Shown here piece by piece: positions 18,956 through 26,751 of a DNA stretch of 64,000 bases (position 1 is the stretch's first letter; each line of letters opens with the position of its first letter). The DNA is from Aristaeella lactis (GTDB lineage Bacteria > Bacillota > Clostridia > Christensenellales > Aristaeellaceae). The stretch covers positions 2,914,001-2,978,000 of the forward strand of contig NZ_CP069421.1 in assembly GCF_018118585.1 (NCBI RefSeq), in the 5' to 3' direction. The position numbers and the translations under genes are program-made. The notes under the pieces are model-generated. The model did no database searches, had not been told where the DNA came from, and saw only the letters and a list, made by a program, of their open reading frames with translations.

Positions 18956-19870
18956 ATGACTGATATCATTGTGGTCGGCGGAGGTCCTGCGGGAATGACC
19001 GCCGCGCTGTATGCGCAGCGGAACGGCAAGAGCGCCCTGGTGCTGGAGAAGCATGGCTTCGGCGGCCAGATCACCTACAGCCCCAAGGTGGAGAACTGGC
19101 CGGGCACGGCGCAGATGAGCGGCAACGAATACGCGGAAGCCCTGCTGGACCAGATCATGGCCCAGGGAGCGGAAGTGGACCTGGCGGAAGTGGTCCGGAT
19201 TGAGGATCATGGCGATTTCAAGCGGGTTTTCACCGATGACGGACTGGAGCGGGACGCGAAAGCCGTAATCGTGGCCGCGGGCGTGAAGCATCGGATGCTG
19301 GGCTTGCCGGGTGAAAATGAGCTGGTTGGCGAGGGAATCAGTTTCTGCGCGGTGTGCGACGGGGATTTCTATACCGGAAAGACCGTCTGTGTGGCCGGCG
19401 GCGGCAATTCCGCACTGCAGGAAGCGATCCTGCTTTCCGGAAAATGCGAAAAGGTGATCATGCTGCAGGATCTCCCGGACTTTACCGGAGAGAAGAAGCT
19501 GCAGGAGATCCTTTTCTCCCGGCCGAACGTGGAAAAGCATTCCGGTGTAAAGATTACTGCGCTGAACACGGAGGAAGGCCTTCTCCGCAGCGTGACCATA
19601 CAGTCGCAGGCCGGCGGGGAAGAAACACAGGTGGCTTGTGACGGCCTGTTTGTGGCTATCGGCCTGATCCCGGAGAACGATGCCTTCGCTCACCTGGCGG
19701 AATTGAACAAATGGGGATACTTTGACAGCGATGAACGCTGCGAGACGAAAACCCCCGGAGTCTTTGTGGCAGGAGACTGCCGCAGCAAGACAGTGCGTCA
19801 GCTGACCACCGCGGCGGCGGACGGCGCGACTGCAGCGCTGGCAGCGTGCAGGTATATCGATTCCTTATAA
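18956..19870 (+). CDS. trxB: thioredoxin reductase
   Basis: 304-residue flavoprotein transferring electrons from NADPH (or reduced ferredoxin in some anaerobes) to thioredoxin-type proteins. FAD loop VVGGGPAGMTAALYAQRNG at the N-terminus, redox-active CAVCD near residues 132-136, second nucleotide-binding loop VAGGGNSALQEA, and C-terminal FAD motif GVFVAGDCRSKTVRQ. The NADPH-side motif is GGGNSALQEA where many TrxBs have GGGDSAxEE. ATG 18956 follows TGGAGGA. Its position suggests it reduces the CPNC domain fused to NrdD. Confidence 0.95.
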   Translation: MTDIIVVGGGPAGMTAALYAQRNGKSALVLEKHGFGGQITYSPKVENWPGTAQMSGNEYAEALLDQIMAQGAEVDLAEVVRIEDHGDFKRVFTDDGLERDAKAVIVAAGVKHRMLGLPGENELVGEGISFCAVCDGDFYTGKTVCVAGGGNSALQEAILLSGKCEKVIMLQDLPDFTGEKKLQEILFSRPNVEKHSGVKITALNTEEGLLRSVTIQSQAGGEETQVACDGLFVAIGLIPENDAFAHLAELNKWGYFDSDERCETKTPGVFVAGDCRSKTVRQLTTAAADGATAALAACRYIDSL

Positions 19871-20112
19871 AGGAATCGATATACAATGAAATATTGGGCT
19901 TCGCCCAATGTGAAATATCATACGCAACCTCAATCAGCACATTGCTCTCTTGGAGCGCTTCGCACTGCTTGTTTCGGTTGACTCGTTCAGGTTGCTTTTG
20001 CCTTTGGCAAATGCCACACCGTGGCACCGCTTCCTTCGCTCCCTTACGCGGGATGCGAAATATCGGCCTTGCGGCCGATGTGAAATATTCGGCTGCCGCC
20101 GAATGTGATATA
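19853..20112. repeat. array of short hairpins with GTGAAAT linkers
   Basis: A perfect 14-bp palindrome (19853-19866 / 19870-19883, loop ATA) overlaps the trxB stop. It is followed by hairpins ATTGGGC-TTC-GCCCAAT (19893-19909), ATCGGCC-TTGC-GGCCGAT (about 20061-20078) and ATTCGG-centred GCC/GGC (about 20086-20106), each flanked by a conserved (G/A)TGAAAT linker, and ends in GTGATATATAC. Between the first and second hairpins lies about 140 bases with smaller palindromes (TTGCCTTTGGCAA, GCCACACCGTGGC). No coding frame is convincing. It looks like a REP/MITE-like intergenic element or a structured RNA. Confidence 0.7.
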
Positions 20113-20119
20113 TACTTTT

Positions 20120-20153
20120 AAAGGGAACGGTTCGGTGAACCGTTCCCTTTTGT
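20120..20153 (+). terminator. terminator downstream of the hairpin array
   Basis: 14-bp perfect stem AAAGGGAACGGTTC / GAACCGTTCCCTTT with a GGT loop followed by TTGT. Either ends trxB read-through or closes a small RNA from the array. Confidence 0.75.
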
Positions 20154-20171
20154 ATGGAAAACACACTGTCA

Positions 20172-20203
20172 TTATGAATTGTGAATTATGAATTCTGAAT
20201 TGA
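20172..20203. repeat. TGAATTN heptad repeat
   Basis: Tandem 7-base units around TGAATT (TATGAATTGTGAATTATGAA and a further CTGAATT), in the gap before the convergent hsp20 gene; same class as the repeat at 13747. Confidence 0.6.
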
Positions 20204-20246
20204 AAAACAGGGGAGCAGGCGATGCCGCCTGCTTCCCCCTGTTTTT
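20203..20246. terminator. bidirectional terminator at the end of hsp20
   Basis: Left arm AAAAACAGGGGAGCAGGC and right arm GCCTGCTTCCCCCTGTTTTT with a GATGCC loop and a small bulge; the A and T runs make it functional on both strands. Its end overlaps the hsp20 stop codon. Confidence 0.8.
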
Positions 20247-20700
20247 ATCCAATGAGGATTTGTTTCTTTTCAGGAACCTTCTTGGCTTCCTTCTTGGGAA
20301 GTTTAACGGTCAGGACACCGTCTTCGTATTTGGCCTGCACATCCTCCTCTGTGAGGTTGTCACCTACGTAGAAGCTGCGCTGCATGGTACCGGTGTACCG
20401 TTCCTGGCGGAGCATTTTGCCGTGCTTCTCTTCCTTGTTCTCCAGGTTCTTCTGGGTGGAGATGGTCAGATAGCCGTTCTGCAGCTCCAGGGTGATATCA
20501 TCCTTCTTCATGCCGGGCAGATCCACAGCCAGTTCATACCCTTCGTCCGTTTCCCTGACGTCGGTCTTCATCATCCGGGCGGCATTTTTGCCATACAGCA
20601 TATGCTCCGGGCGGTTGAAGCCGCGGAAGAAATCACGGTCGAAGTCATCAAACAGGTCCATCATATTCTCACCGAAAACAGCAGGCAGGAAAGTACTCAT
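20245..20700 (-). CDS. Hsp20 / alpha-crystallin family small heat-shock protein
   Basis: 151-residue ATP-independent holdase. N-terminal arm MSTFLPAVFGENMMDLFDDF, alpha-crystallin domain from about residue 45 (TDVRETDEGYELAVDLPGMK), conserved end motif YEDGVLTVKLPKKE, and the C-terminal IxI-type anchor QILIG. ATG 20700 is preceded by GGAGGG; an open frame extends upstream to 20823 but runs through the promoter. Expression is predicted to be heat- and proteotoxic-stress controlled through the CtsR box upstream. Confidence 0.95.
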   Translation of the reverse strand: MSTFLPAVFGENMMDLFDDFDRDFFRGFNRPEHMLYGKNAARMMKTDVRETDEGYELAVDLPGMKKDDITLELQNGYLTISTQKNLENKEEKHGKMLRQERYTGTMQRSFYVGDNLTEEDVQAKYEDGVLTVKLPKKEAKKVPEKKQILIG

Positions 20701-20805
20701 ATAAAACCCTCCATTCTTTTGATCCGGTTCCGTTTCCAATTCCGGTTCCGGGTGAACTCTTTTTGTGGTCTCCGGCCACCGCACTCTCTTTCTTGTGCTG
20801 ATTAT

Positions 20806-20834
20806 AGTATACTCAAAAGTCAAAGATAGTCAAA
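20806..20834 (-). promoter_or_regulatory. hsp20 promoter overlapped by a perfect CtsR operator
   Basis: On the plus strand 20818-20834 reads AGTCAAA-GAT-AGTCAAA, an exact match to the CtsR heptad direct repeat RGTCAAA-NAN-RGTCAAA. On the minus strand the second heptad contains the -35 TTGACT (20828-20833), followed by a 16-base spacer and TATACT (20806-20811). A third half-site AGTCAA lies at 20843-20848. CtsR bound here would block RNA polymerase; the ctsR gene is not in the window. Confidence 0.88.
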
Positions 20835-20931
20835 GTCATAAATAGTCAAGAAAAAGGGCTTCCCGCCGAAAAGATGCGGAAAGCTCGTAAAAACTGTAAA
20901 TTTCTGAATTATTCTTTAAAAATCACGGTTG

Positions 20932-22059
20932 TCAAATACGGACGAGATCATAATTCCGGGTTCCCAGGCCGATCTTTTCGCCGTGGGCAAGGGTTTCACG
21001 CCAGCTGACGTTAGGATTGCTGTCCTTGAAATGATCATGGTGATGCTTCCAGCCGGGCCGGGCCAGGTTATCGGAAAGCTGGCTGTTGGGCATGGGATCC
21101 GCCGCAAGACAGAGATCCGCACAGGCCTGGTCCAGTGCTACCGGATCAAAGGAGGCCAGCATGCCGAGGTTAGGCAGGATCGGAGCGTCATTTTCCCCGT
21201 GGCAGTCGCAGTTGGGGGAAACGTCCATGATCAGGCTGATATGGAAACTGGGCTTTCCGTTGCAGATGGCGGCGGTGTATTCCGCCATTTTACGTCCCAG
21301 CATATCAGCGGATGTGTCGAAGGACGGATGGATGGCATCAAAGGCGCAGGCGCCGATACATCTTCCGCAGCCCTTGCAGATACCCTGCATGATAAAGGCT
21401 TTGCCGCTTTCATAGGTGATCGCGTCGGAACCGCATTCCCGGGCGCATTTACGGCAGGAACGGCACAGATCCGGACTGACAACCGGCTTACCGTCGCTGT
21501 GCTGCTGCATCTTTCCGGCGCGGCTTCCGCCGCCCATGCCCAGATTTTTGACCGCACCGCCGAAGCCGGCCATCTCATGCCCCTTGAAGTGATTGAGGGA
21601 GATGATGATATCCGCGTCATACAGGGCACGGCCGATATAAGCCTCTTTGCAGTATTCACCGCCGGGAACGGGAACGGTGATGTCATCGGTTCCCTTCAGG
21701 CCGTCGCCGATGATGATATAGCAGCCTGTGGTGACGCTGTTGAAGCCGTTGACTTCCGCGTTGTACAGATGATCCACGGCGTTCTTCCGGCTGCCGGGAT
21801 AGAGGGTATTGCAATCCGTGAGGAACGGTTTTCCGCCAAGCTCTTTGATCAGGTCAGCGACTGCTTTGACATAGTTGGGCCGGAGATAGGCAAAATTGCC
21901 CAGCTCTCCGAAGTGCATTTTGATGGCAACAAACTTTTCCGTGAAATCGATCTTATCGATTCCGGCCCGGCGGCACAGCCGCTGCAGCTTGACACCCTGG
22001 CTGACGTTGGGAACGGTTCTGAAGTCGGTAAAGTAAACGGGGGATCTGGCGGTACTCAT
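20932..22059 (-). CDS. DUF362 protein with two [4Fe-4S] clusters
   Basis: 375-residue iron-sulfur protein. DUF362 core (about 1-185) with KMHFGELGNFAYLRP and SLNHFKGHEMAGFGGAVKN, then a ferredoxin domain (about 190-245) with CRSCRKCARECG and CKGCGRCIGACAFDA, and a C-terminal DUF362 extension with PNCDCHGENDAPI. Widespread in anaerobes; biochemical role not established, presumed electron transfer. ATG 22059 follows GAAGGAGGAAGC. It is 24 bp downstream of the Lgt-like gene on the same strand and may be co-transcribed with it. Confidence 0.9.
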   Translation of the reverse strand: MSTARSPVYFTDFRTVPNVSQGVKLQRLCRRAGIDKIDFTEKFVAIKMHFGELGNFAYLRPNYVKAVADLIKELGGKPFLTDCNTLYPGSRKNAVDHLYNAEVNGFNSVTTGCYIIIGDGLKGTDDITVPVPGGEYCKEAYIGRALYDADIIISLNHFKGHEMAGFGGAVKNLGMGGGSRAGKMQQHSDGKPVVSPDLCRSCRKCARECGSDAITYESGKAFIMQGICKGCGRCIGACAFDAIHPSFDTSADMLGRKMAEYTAAICNGKPSFHISLIMDVSPNCDCHGENDAPILPNLGMLASFDPVALDQACADLCLAADPMPNSQLSDNLARPGWKHHHDHFKDSNPNVSWRETLAHGEKIGLGTRNYDLVRI

Positions 22060-22083
22060 GCAGCTTCCTCCTTCACCGGTTTT

Positions 22084-23190
22084 TTATTCTTTTTTGGGCT
22101 GAAGATTCAAATGGATGGTCAGGCCGATGCAGACCAGGTCAACGACCATGGTGGCATAGAGGATAGCGAAACGGACCAGATCATCAACGGGTTCCAGTTC
22201 TATTTCATCCCAGTTCCTGGAGGCATAGCCGATCAGCAGAGCCGCGGTGACAACGCAGAGCAGGACAGCAGGCAGCAGTCCTTTCTGCTTTTTCCAGGTC
22301 CACAGCATGGCGGAGCAGGCGAGGACCGCGAGGGGCATACTCAGGTAAAGCCAGGGAGCATATTCATATTTGTCAAAAACAAACTCGGAAGCCATATCCG
22401 CCAGCGAGGCAAGCACCAGCGTCACCAGGCACCAGATCACCTTCGTCTTCCCGGGTTTCCGGCGGATCAGCAGTGCCACCAGGACAATGATCAGCGTGGC
22501 GAGTGCCGCCAGCTGGTTTACACGGACGAACACGATGAGACGGAGATAGTGATCCCGCCGCATCTGCTCCAGCAGGATCTGGGTGGTTCCCAGGACCATC
22601 AGGAACACAGCGGTCTGGCGGCCGGGGAAAGCTTTCTTTTCATTTTTCAGCAGTACAATCAGCAGGATCAGGGCGGCCAGGGCCTCCCAGAACCAGACGA
22701 TATAGCGCCACTCTTCGAAGTACTCATCCTGGTATGCGCATACGGAAAGCGGGAAGAAATGAGTCCAGTCCACTTCCGTGATACGGCCGATGCCTTCTCC
22801 GGTGAATACTTCACCGATCCGGGCAAAGAAGATGGAAGCACAGGCTCCGGGAGCAAGGGCATCCAGGGCATCCAGCCATCTGACACCGGAAAGCTTTCCG
22901 GCGATCAGGGCGCCAAGGGCACCGCCCAGCAGCGCACCGTAAAGAGTATAGCCGCCGTCCCAGGGGCGCAGCAGCATGAAGAGCTTTCCTTCGTAGGCTT
23001 CCAGGTCATAGGGGCAGAAGAGCACCCAGGCCGCGTGTCCGACGATCAGCGCGCCGAGGATCACGGCGGGCAGCAGGGGACGGATCTCCTTTTTGCGCAA
23101 AGACAGCGCGACGCCCGCAAGGGCGCCGAGCAGGATCATGAGGCTGTAGGGGGTCACGTGCAGCGACCCGAGAGTCCAGAGCGGTGTCAT
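22084..23190 (-). CDS. Lgt-like (prolipoprotein diacylglyceryl transferase family) membrane protein, divergent
   Basis: 368 residues, multi-helix membrane protein. N-terminus SLHVTPYSLMILLGALAGV and RPWDGGYTLYGALLGGALG correspond to the Lgt fold, and FFARIGEVFTGEGIGR aligns with the Lgt signature GRIGNFINxE; the usual Asn after Gly is Glu here, and the HGG/FHGG histidine region reads DGGYTLYG. About five extra C-terminal helices follow. I judge it a paralogue with possibly altered chemistry rather than the main Lgt. It overlaps the upstream phosphodiester glycosidase gene by 4 bases (ATGA), implying a shared function. Confidence 0.75.
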   Translation of the reverse strand: MTPLWTLGSLHVTPYSLMILLGALAGVALSLRKKEIRPLLPAVILGALIVGHAAWVLFCPYDLEAYEGKLFMLLRPWDGGYTLYGALLGGALGALIAGKLSGVRWLDALDALAPGACASIFFARIGEVFTGEGIGRITEVDWTHFFPLSVCAYQDEYFEEWRYIVWFWEALAALILLIVLLKNEKKAFPGRQTAVFLMVLGTTQILLEQMRRDHYLRLIVFVRVNQLAALATLIIVLVALLIRRKPGKTKVIWCLVTLVLASLADMASEFVFDKYEYAPWLYLSMPLAVLACSAMLWTWKKQKGLLPAVLLCVVTAALLIGYASRNWDEIELEPVDDLVRFAILYATMVVDLVCIGLTIHLNLQPKKE

Positions 23191-24263
23191 GGCTGAGTGT
23201 TTCCTTCTTCCGTAACAGCCGGGGTTTCGGCCGGAATATCTTCAGGAACATCTGTGGGAACTTCGGTAGGAACTTCTGTGGGAACCGGCGGTTCTTCCGC
23301 GGTAATAAAGTACACCAGGTCAGTGATCTCACGGACGCCGCCTTTTTTGAAACGGTTCATCTTGACGCCGTTCAGAAGCAGGCAGGCGGAGTTTCCGCCG
23401 TCCAGGTTGTAGGCGTTGACAGCACCCATATCATAGGCCAGCTGGGCAAGTTCCTGGGCGGTGAATCCGCCGTCCTTGGCGTTGGTGTCCTTCGGGCCTT
23501 CGGTGGTTATGATCAGGTAGCTCAGCTTGTCCATCTGGCAGATGGCCTGCCGCTGGGTCTTGTTGGGGAGCCCCATGCCGGCGCCGGAACCGTAGTTGTT
23601 CTTGTCAAAGACCTGCAGCTCGCCGTCGATCACCAGGGCGGGACCGAAGAGGAAACTGTGCAGGATGTGGCCTTCATAGGGAGCGAAGGCATCGGCCGCC
23701 GGGCGGTAAAGGATATGGAAATCACCCTGGTCATCAATGATCAGCGCGTCATAGTTGCCAAAGGGCTTCGGGGCCCGCATCTGGACACCGTTGCGGTAGA
23801 TGATGCCCTCACTGCGGCCGGAATACCAATCTCCGCTGATGGCCAGGACGGGGTTCACCTTCTTGGCTTCACGGATAGGGCTGGTTTCCTGGCTGACGTG
23901 GGTGCGCAGCTGGGTGGGATCGGCGATCTGGACCCAGGTGAAAAACACCTTTGTGTTGCCGATCATCCGGTTCTCGATCTTTACATAGAGGGTACCGTCC
24001 CGGTATTCCCAGGCTGCCTCGGTGGCTTCGTCATAGACGTAGCCGTCGGGATTGGCGGAGTAGTGCTCCAGGTCGGCGCCGCGCGCGTCGGGCAGGGGAA
24101 GCTGGGGGCCCGGATTGGGGTTGGTCAGTTCCACCGGATTGTATTCAGGAAGATCAAGCTCTTCAGCGCCGGCATAAGTCAGCGCAGAGGGCACGATAAA
24201 CGGGATCATCAGCAGGAGAAGAATGGTCGGGATCAGCCACAGCAGGGCACGTTTTTTTGTCAT
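23187..24263 (-). CDS. membrane-anchored phosphodiester glycosidase (NAGPA/DUF2233 family)
   Basis: 358 residues: basic N-terminus and one transmembrane helix (about 8-28, LLWLIPTILLLLMIPFIV), extracellular NAGPA domain (about 110-315) with VLAISGDWYSG, FLFGPALVIDGE and the signature YNLDGGNSACLLLNG, then a Pro-Thr-Glu tail (PTEVPTEVPTDVPEDIP) typical of cell-wall-spanning spacers. The family cleaves sugar-phosphodiester links, for example on exopolysaccharide or teichoic-type polymers; the substrate is unknown. ATG 24263 follows ACGGAGG. Translationally coupled to the Lgt-like gene. Confidence 0.85.
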   Translation of the reverse strand: MTKKRALLWLIPTILLLLMIPFIVPSALTYAGAEELDLPEYNPVELTNPNPGPQLPLPDARGADLEHYSANPDGYVYDEATEAAWEYRDGTLYVKIENRMIGNTKVFFTWVQIADPTQLRTHVSQETSPIREAKKVNPVLAISGDWYSGRSEGIIYRNGVQMRAPKPFGNYDALIIDDQGDFHILYRPAADAFAPYEGHILHSFLFGPALVIDGELQVFDKNNYGSGAGMGLPNKTQRQAICQMDKLSYLIITTEGPKDTNAKDGGFTAQELAQLAYDMGAVNAYNLDGGNSACLLLNGVKMNRFKKGGVREITDLVYFITAEEPPVPTEVPTEVPTDVPEDIPAETPAVTEEGNTQP

Positions 24264-24355
24264 GAAAAACCTCCGTTACAGTAAACGCCGCAAAGGGCGG
24301 AAAATGGTGAAAAACAATACATTACAGTTTATCACGGGGTGGTGCGGAAAGTCAA

Positions 24356-24829
24356 TTAAACCAGGTCCGCCGGCTTCAGCTCCGCAATGCGGATCAGGTC
24401 TTCCGGGGCAAGCTCCACCTGGCAGCCGACCCGGCCGGCGCTGACAAAGATACGGGAGAGCCCGGAAGCGCTCCCGTGAATAAACGAAGGGAAGCGTTTC
24501 TTCATTCCGATGGGGGAGCAGCCGCCATGGACATAGCCGGTCAGGGGCAGCAGGTCACGCTGGGGGATCATGCTGACGGATTTTTCACCGGCGGCTGCCG
24601 CGGCTTTCTTCAGGTTCAGTTCCGTATTGACCGGAATGACAAACACATAGTATTTCTGCGGCTTGCCGATAGTGACCAGGGTTTTGAAGACCTGGTCGGG
24701 GGCCTCGTTCAGGATGCCGGCGATCTGTTCCCCGGTCAGGGTGGGATCCGCCTCATACAGATGGGGTGTATAGGCGATCTTTTTGCTGTCCAGCACGCGC
24801 ATACAGTTGGTTTTGTCCTGCTTTCCCAT
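24356..24829 (-). CDS. ybaK: YbaK/EbsC-type aminoacyl-tRNA deacylase (Cys-tRNA(Pro) type)
   Basis: 157-residue editing protein hydrolysing mischarged Cys-tRNA(Pro). Characteristic segments: NTELNLKKAAAAAGEKSV with the catalytic Lys, LTGYVHGGCSPIGMKKRFPS, and IFVSAGRVGCQVELAPEDL. Length is normal (155-160). ATG 24829 begins MGKQDKTNCMRVLDSKKI; an open frame continues far upstream through the mutS-like promoter and is ignored. AAGGGGG lies about 8 bases upstream. Divergent from the MutS-like gene. Confidence 0.92.
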   Translation of the reverse strand: MGKQDKTNCMRVLDSKKIAYTPHLYEADPTLTGEQIAGILNEAPDQVFKTLVTIGKPQKYYVFVIPVNTELNLKKAAAAAGEKSVSMIPQRDLLPLTGYVHGGCSPIGMKKRFPSFIHGSASGLSRIFVSAGRVGCQVELAPEDLIRIAELKPADLV

Positions 24830-24859
24830 TTTACAAGCCCCCTTTTTAATCCGGGGATC

Positions 24860-24888
24860 ATTGTACCATATCGCGGGAAGACTGTCAT
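24860..24888 (-). promoter_or_regulatory. candidate ybaK promoter
   Basis: Minus-strand ATGACA (24883-24888), 17-base spacer, TACAAT (24860-24865), 30 bases before the start codon. Confidence 0.6.
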
Positions 24889-24907
24889 CCGGAGCGGGCC
24901 GCCGGGC

Positions 24908-24936
24908 TTTACGCGGGGACGGGGATCGGCTATAAT
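24908..24936 (+). promoter_or_regulatory. candidate promoter of the MutS-like gene
   Basis: TTTACG (24908-24913), 17-base spacer, perfect TATAAT (24931-24936), 36 bases before ATG 24973. Confidence 0.65.
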
Positions 24937-24972
24937 GCGGAAAGAAATGAAATGAAAATGAAGGAGCCTGAC

Positions 24973-26694
24973 ATGAAACAGTCTCAACTGAGCATTCTGT
25001 TTCCCCGGCAGGAGGAAGTGACATACCGGGAGATCCCGGAGGAAACCTGGCATGATCTCGGACTGGATATCCTGGCGGAAAAGGTGGCATCCCAGCCCCA
25101 GGAGGTTCAGCTGATCCGTCGAGTAATGATGAGCCTGACGGCCGATCCGCGGGTGGCGGCTTTCCGCAGCGATGTTTTTGAGGATATCATGCGGCACCCG
25201 GAAATCCGGGAACGGCTGATGAAGCTGCTGGACAAGGTCAAGATGTTCTATGATTATGGCGTGGTCAACCGCCATGAGGGCGACGAGACAAGCATCTGGG
25301 ATCTGATGCACCGGCTGGAGGAATACCACGACTATATCCTGACCGTGGAAGCGATCCGGGAATGTCTGTCGGATAAAGACCTGGTATCGGAAGGACTGAC
25401 CGCGCTGCGGGATGCTGTGGATCAAATCTACAGGGACCGGGGATTTGAAGCCCTGCGCAGGGATGTGGAGGAAATGCGGATCGCCGCTTCCGACATCCGG
25501 AGCCTGACGGTGGGCATCAATGTCAATGAACGGTTTGAGGCGGTCAGCCTCGGCCTGGTATCCGTCAACGCGAAGCCTTTTACCCGCTCGAACCTGCTGA
25601 AGAATTTCCTGACCTCTGTTGTGCCCCGGGATGAGATCCGGAAGGAAGCGGACTGGAACGGAAGTTACAACTATTATCCGGCCAATACGGAAACAGGACC
25701 GCTGGGTTCCATCGGGCAGACGATCGAAAAGGCTGTGGTTTTCCGCAATCCGCTGGCAGCCCTTTCCCTGGCACGGGTCCCTGCGGCAGACGGCAGCGGC
25801 AATGTACCGCGGCAGATGGACAGCGCCGCGTCCATGCTGACTTCCCGGATCGCCCGGAAACTGCGGGACACCCTGGGGCAGTACCTGAACGTCAGCGTGA
25901 AGGAAATGGCGGACCTGATCCCGGAACTGGCGTTTTATACACGGTGGGCGGAATATATTGAAAAGAAACAGAAAGCAGGCTGGCATTTCTGCAAGCCGCA
26001 GGCCAGGCTGAACCGGGACGGGGCAGCCGGTATGGAGGCGGAAGGACTCTACAACCTGAAGCTGATCGCCACCGAGAAACCGGAGAATGTGGTTCCGAAC
26101 AACCTGGTTTTTGACCGGGAGAAGCGGGTCTATGTCCTGACCGGTGCCAACCGGGGCGGAAAAACCACCGTAACCCAGGCTGTCGGCCAGCTCTTTATCC
26201 TGGCCCAGAGCGGCCTGCCGGTGCCGGCGGATCGCTTCAGCTATGATCCGGCGGACAGCGTGCTCACCCACTTCCCGGCGGATGAGGACAAGACACTGGA
26301 CCTGGGTCGGCTGGGAGAGGAATGCCGGCGGTTCAGGGAACTGTTTGTGCGCTGCACCCCGGATACCCTGCTTTTGCTGAACGAGACTTTTGCCACCACG
26401 TCCTTTGAGGAAGGATATTTTATCGCGGCGGACGCGGTACGGGCGATCCTGGGCCGGGGAACCCGCACGATCTACAATACCCACATGCACAAACTGGCCC
26501 AGGACCTGGACATGGTGATTAATACAGGGGACGCGGAAGGGAAAGCGGTTTCCCTTGTGGCGGAAACAAAGGAAGGAAAGCATTCCTTCCGGGTGGTCAT
26601 CGCCCCGCCGGAAGGCCAGTCCTTTGCCCGGGACATCGCCGAGAAATACGGTGTGACCTATGAAAGCCTGACCGCGGCCAAAGAAACAAACTGA
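24973..26694 (+). CDS. MutS-family ATPase without the mismatch-recognition domain
   Basis: 573-residue protein with a helical clamp-like N-terminal two thirds and a C-terminal MutS domain-V ATPase. Walker A is TGANRGGKTT (about residues 390-399, versus GPNMGGKST in MutS); Walker B region is DTLLLLNETFATTS, where the classical DELGRGT acid is replaced by NET. The mismatch-binding domain I (Phe-x-Glu) is absent, so this is one of the MutS-like subfamilies of unknown role, not MutS1/MutS2 (no Smr domain). ATG 24973 follows GAAGGAG by 7 bases. Monocistronic, closed by a terminator. Confidence 0.85.
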   Translation: MKQSQLSILFPRQEEVTYREIPEETWHDLGLDILAEKVASQPQEVQLIRRVMMSLTADPRVAAFRSDVFEDIMRHPEIRERLMKLLDKVKMFYDYGVVNRHEGDETSIWDLMHRLEEYHDYILTVEAIRECLSDKDLVSEGLTALRDAVDQIYRDRGFEALRRDVEEMRIAASDIRSLTVGINVNERFEAVSLGLVSVNAKPFTRSNLLKNFLTSVVPRDEIRKEADWNGSYNYYPANTETGPLGSIGQTIEKAVVFRNPLAALSLARVPAADGSGNVPRQMDSAASMLTSRIARKLRDTLGQYLNVSVKEMADLIPELAFYTRWAEYIEKKQKAGWHFCKPQARLNRDGAAGMEAEGLYNLKLIATEKPENVVPNNLVFDREKRVYVLTGANRGGKTTVTQAVGQLFILAQSGLPVPADRFSYDPADSVLTHFPADEDKTLDLGRLGEECRRFRELFVRCTPDTLLLLNETFATTSFEEGYFIAADAVRAILGRGTRTIYNTHMHKLAQDLDMVINTGDAEGKAVSLVAETKEGKHSFRVVIAPPEGQSFARDIAEKYGVTYESLTAAKETN

Positions 26695-26707
26695 TCAAAG
26701 ACATGAC

Positions 26708-26739
26708 AAAAGCCGGAGGAATAATCCTCCGGCTTTTTT
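26708..26739. terminator. bidirectional terminator
   Basis: 13-bp stem AAAAGCCGGAGGA / TCCTCCGGCTTTT with ATAA loop and more T residues, between the convergent MutS-like and DUF1858 genes. Confidence 0.92.
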
Positions 26740-26751
26740 GCCGATCAGAAC

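Noticed and set aside
19853-20153. CRISPR array
   Set aside because: The repeated GTGAAAT linkers are only 7 bases and the intervening sequences are self-complementary hairpins, not unique spacers; no cas genes nearby.
20929-23196. Plus-strand open frame of 755 codons opposite the DUF362 and Lgt-like genes
   Set aside because: Crosses the boundary of two recognised minus-strand genes; no start site and no domain.
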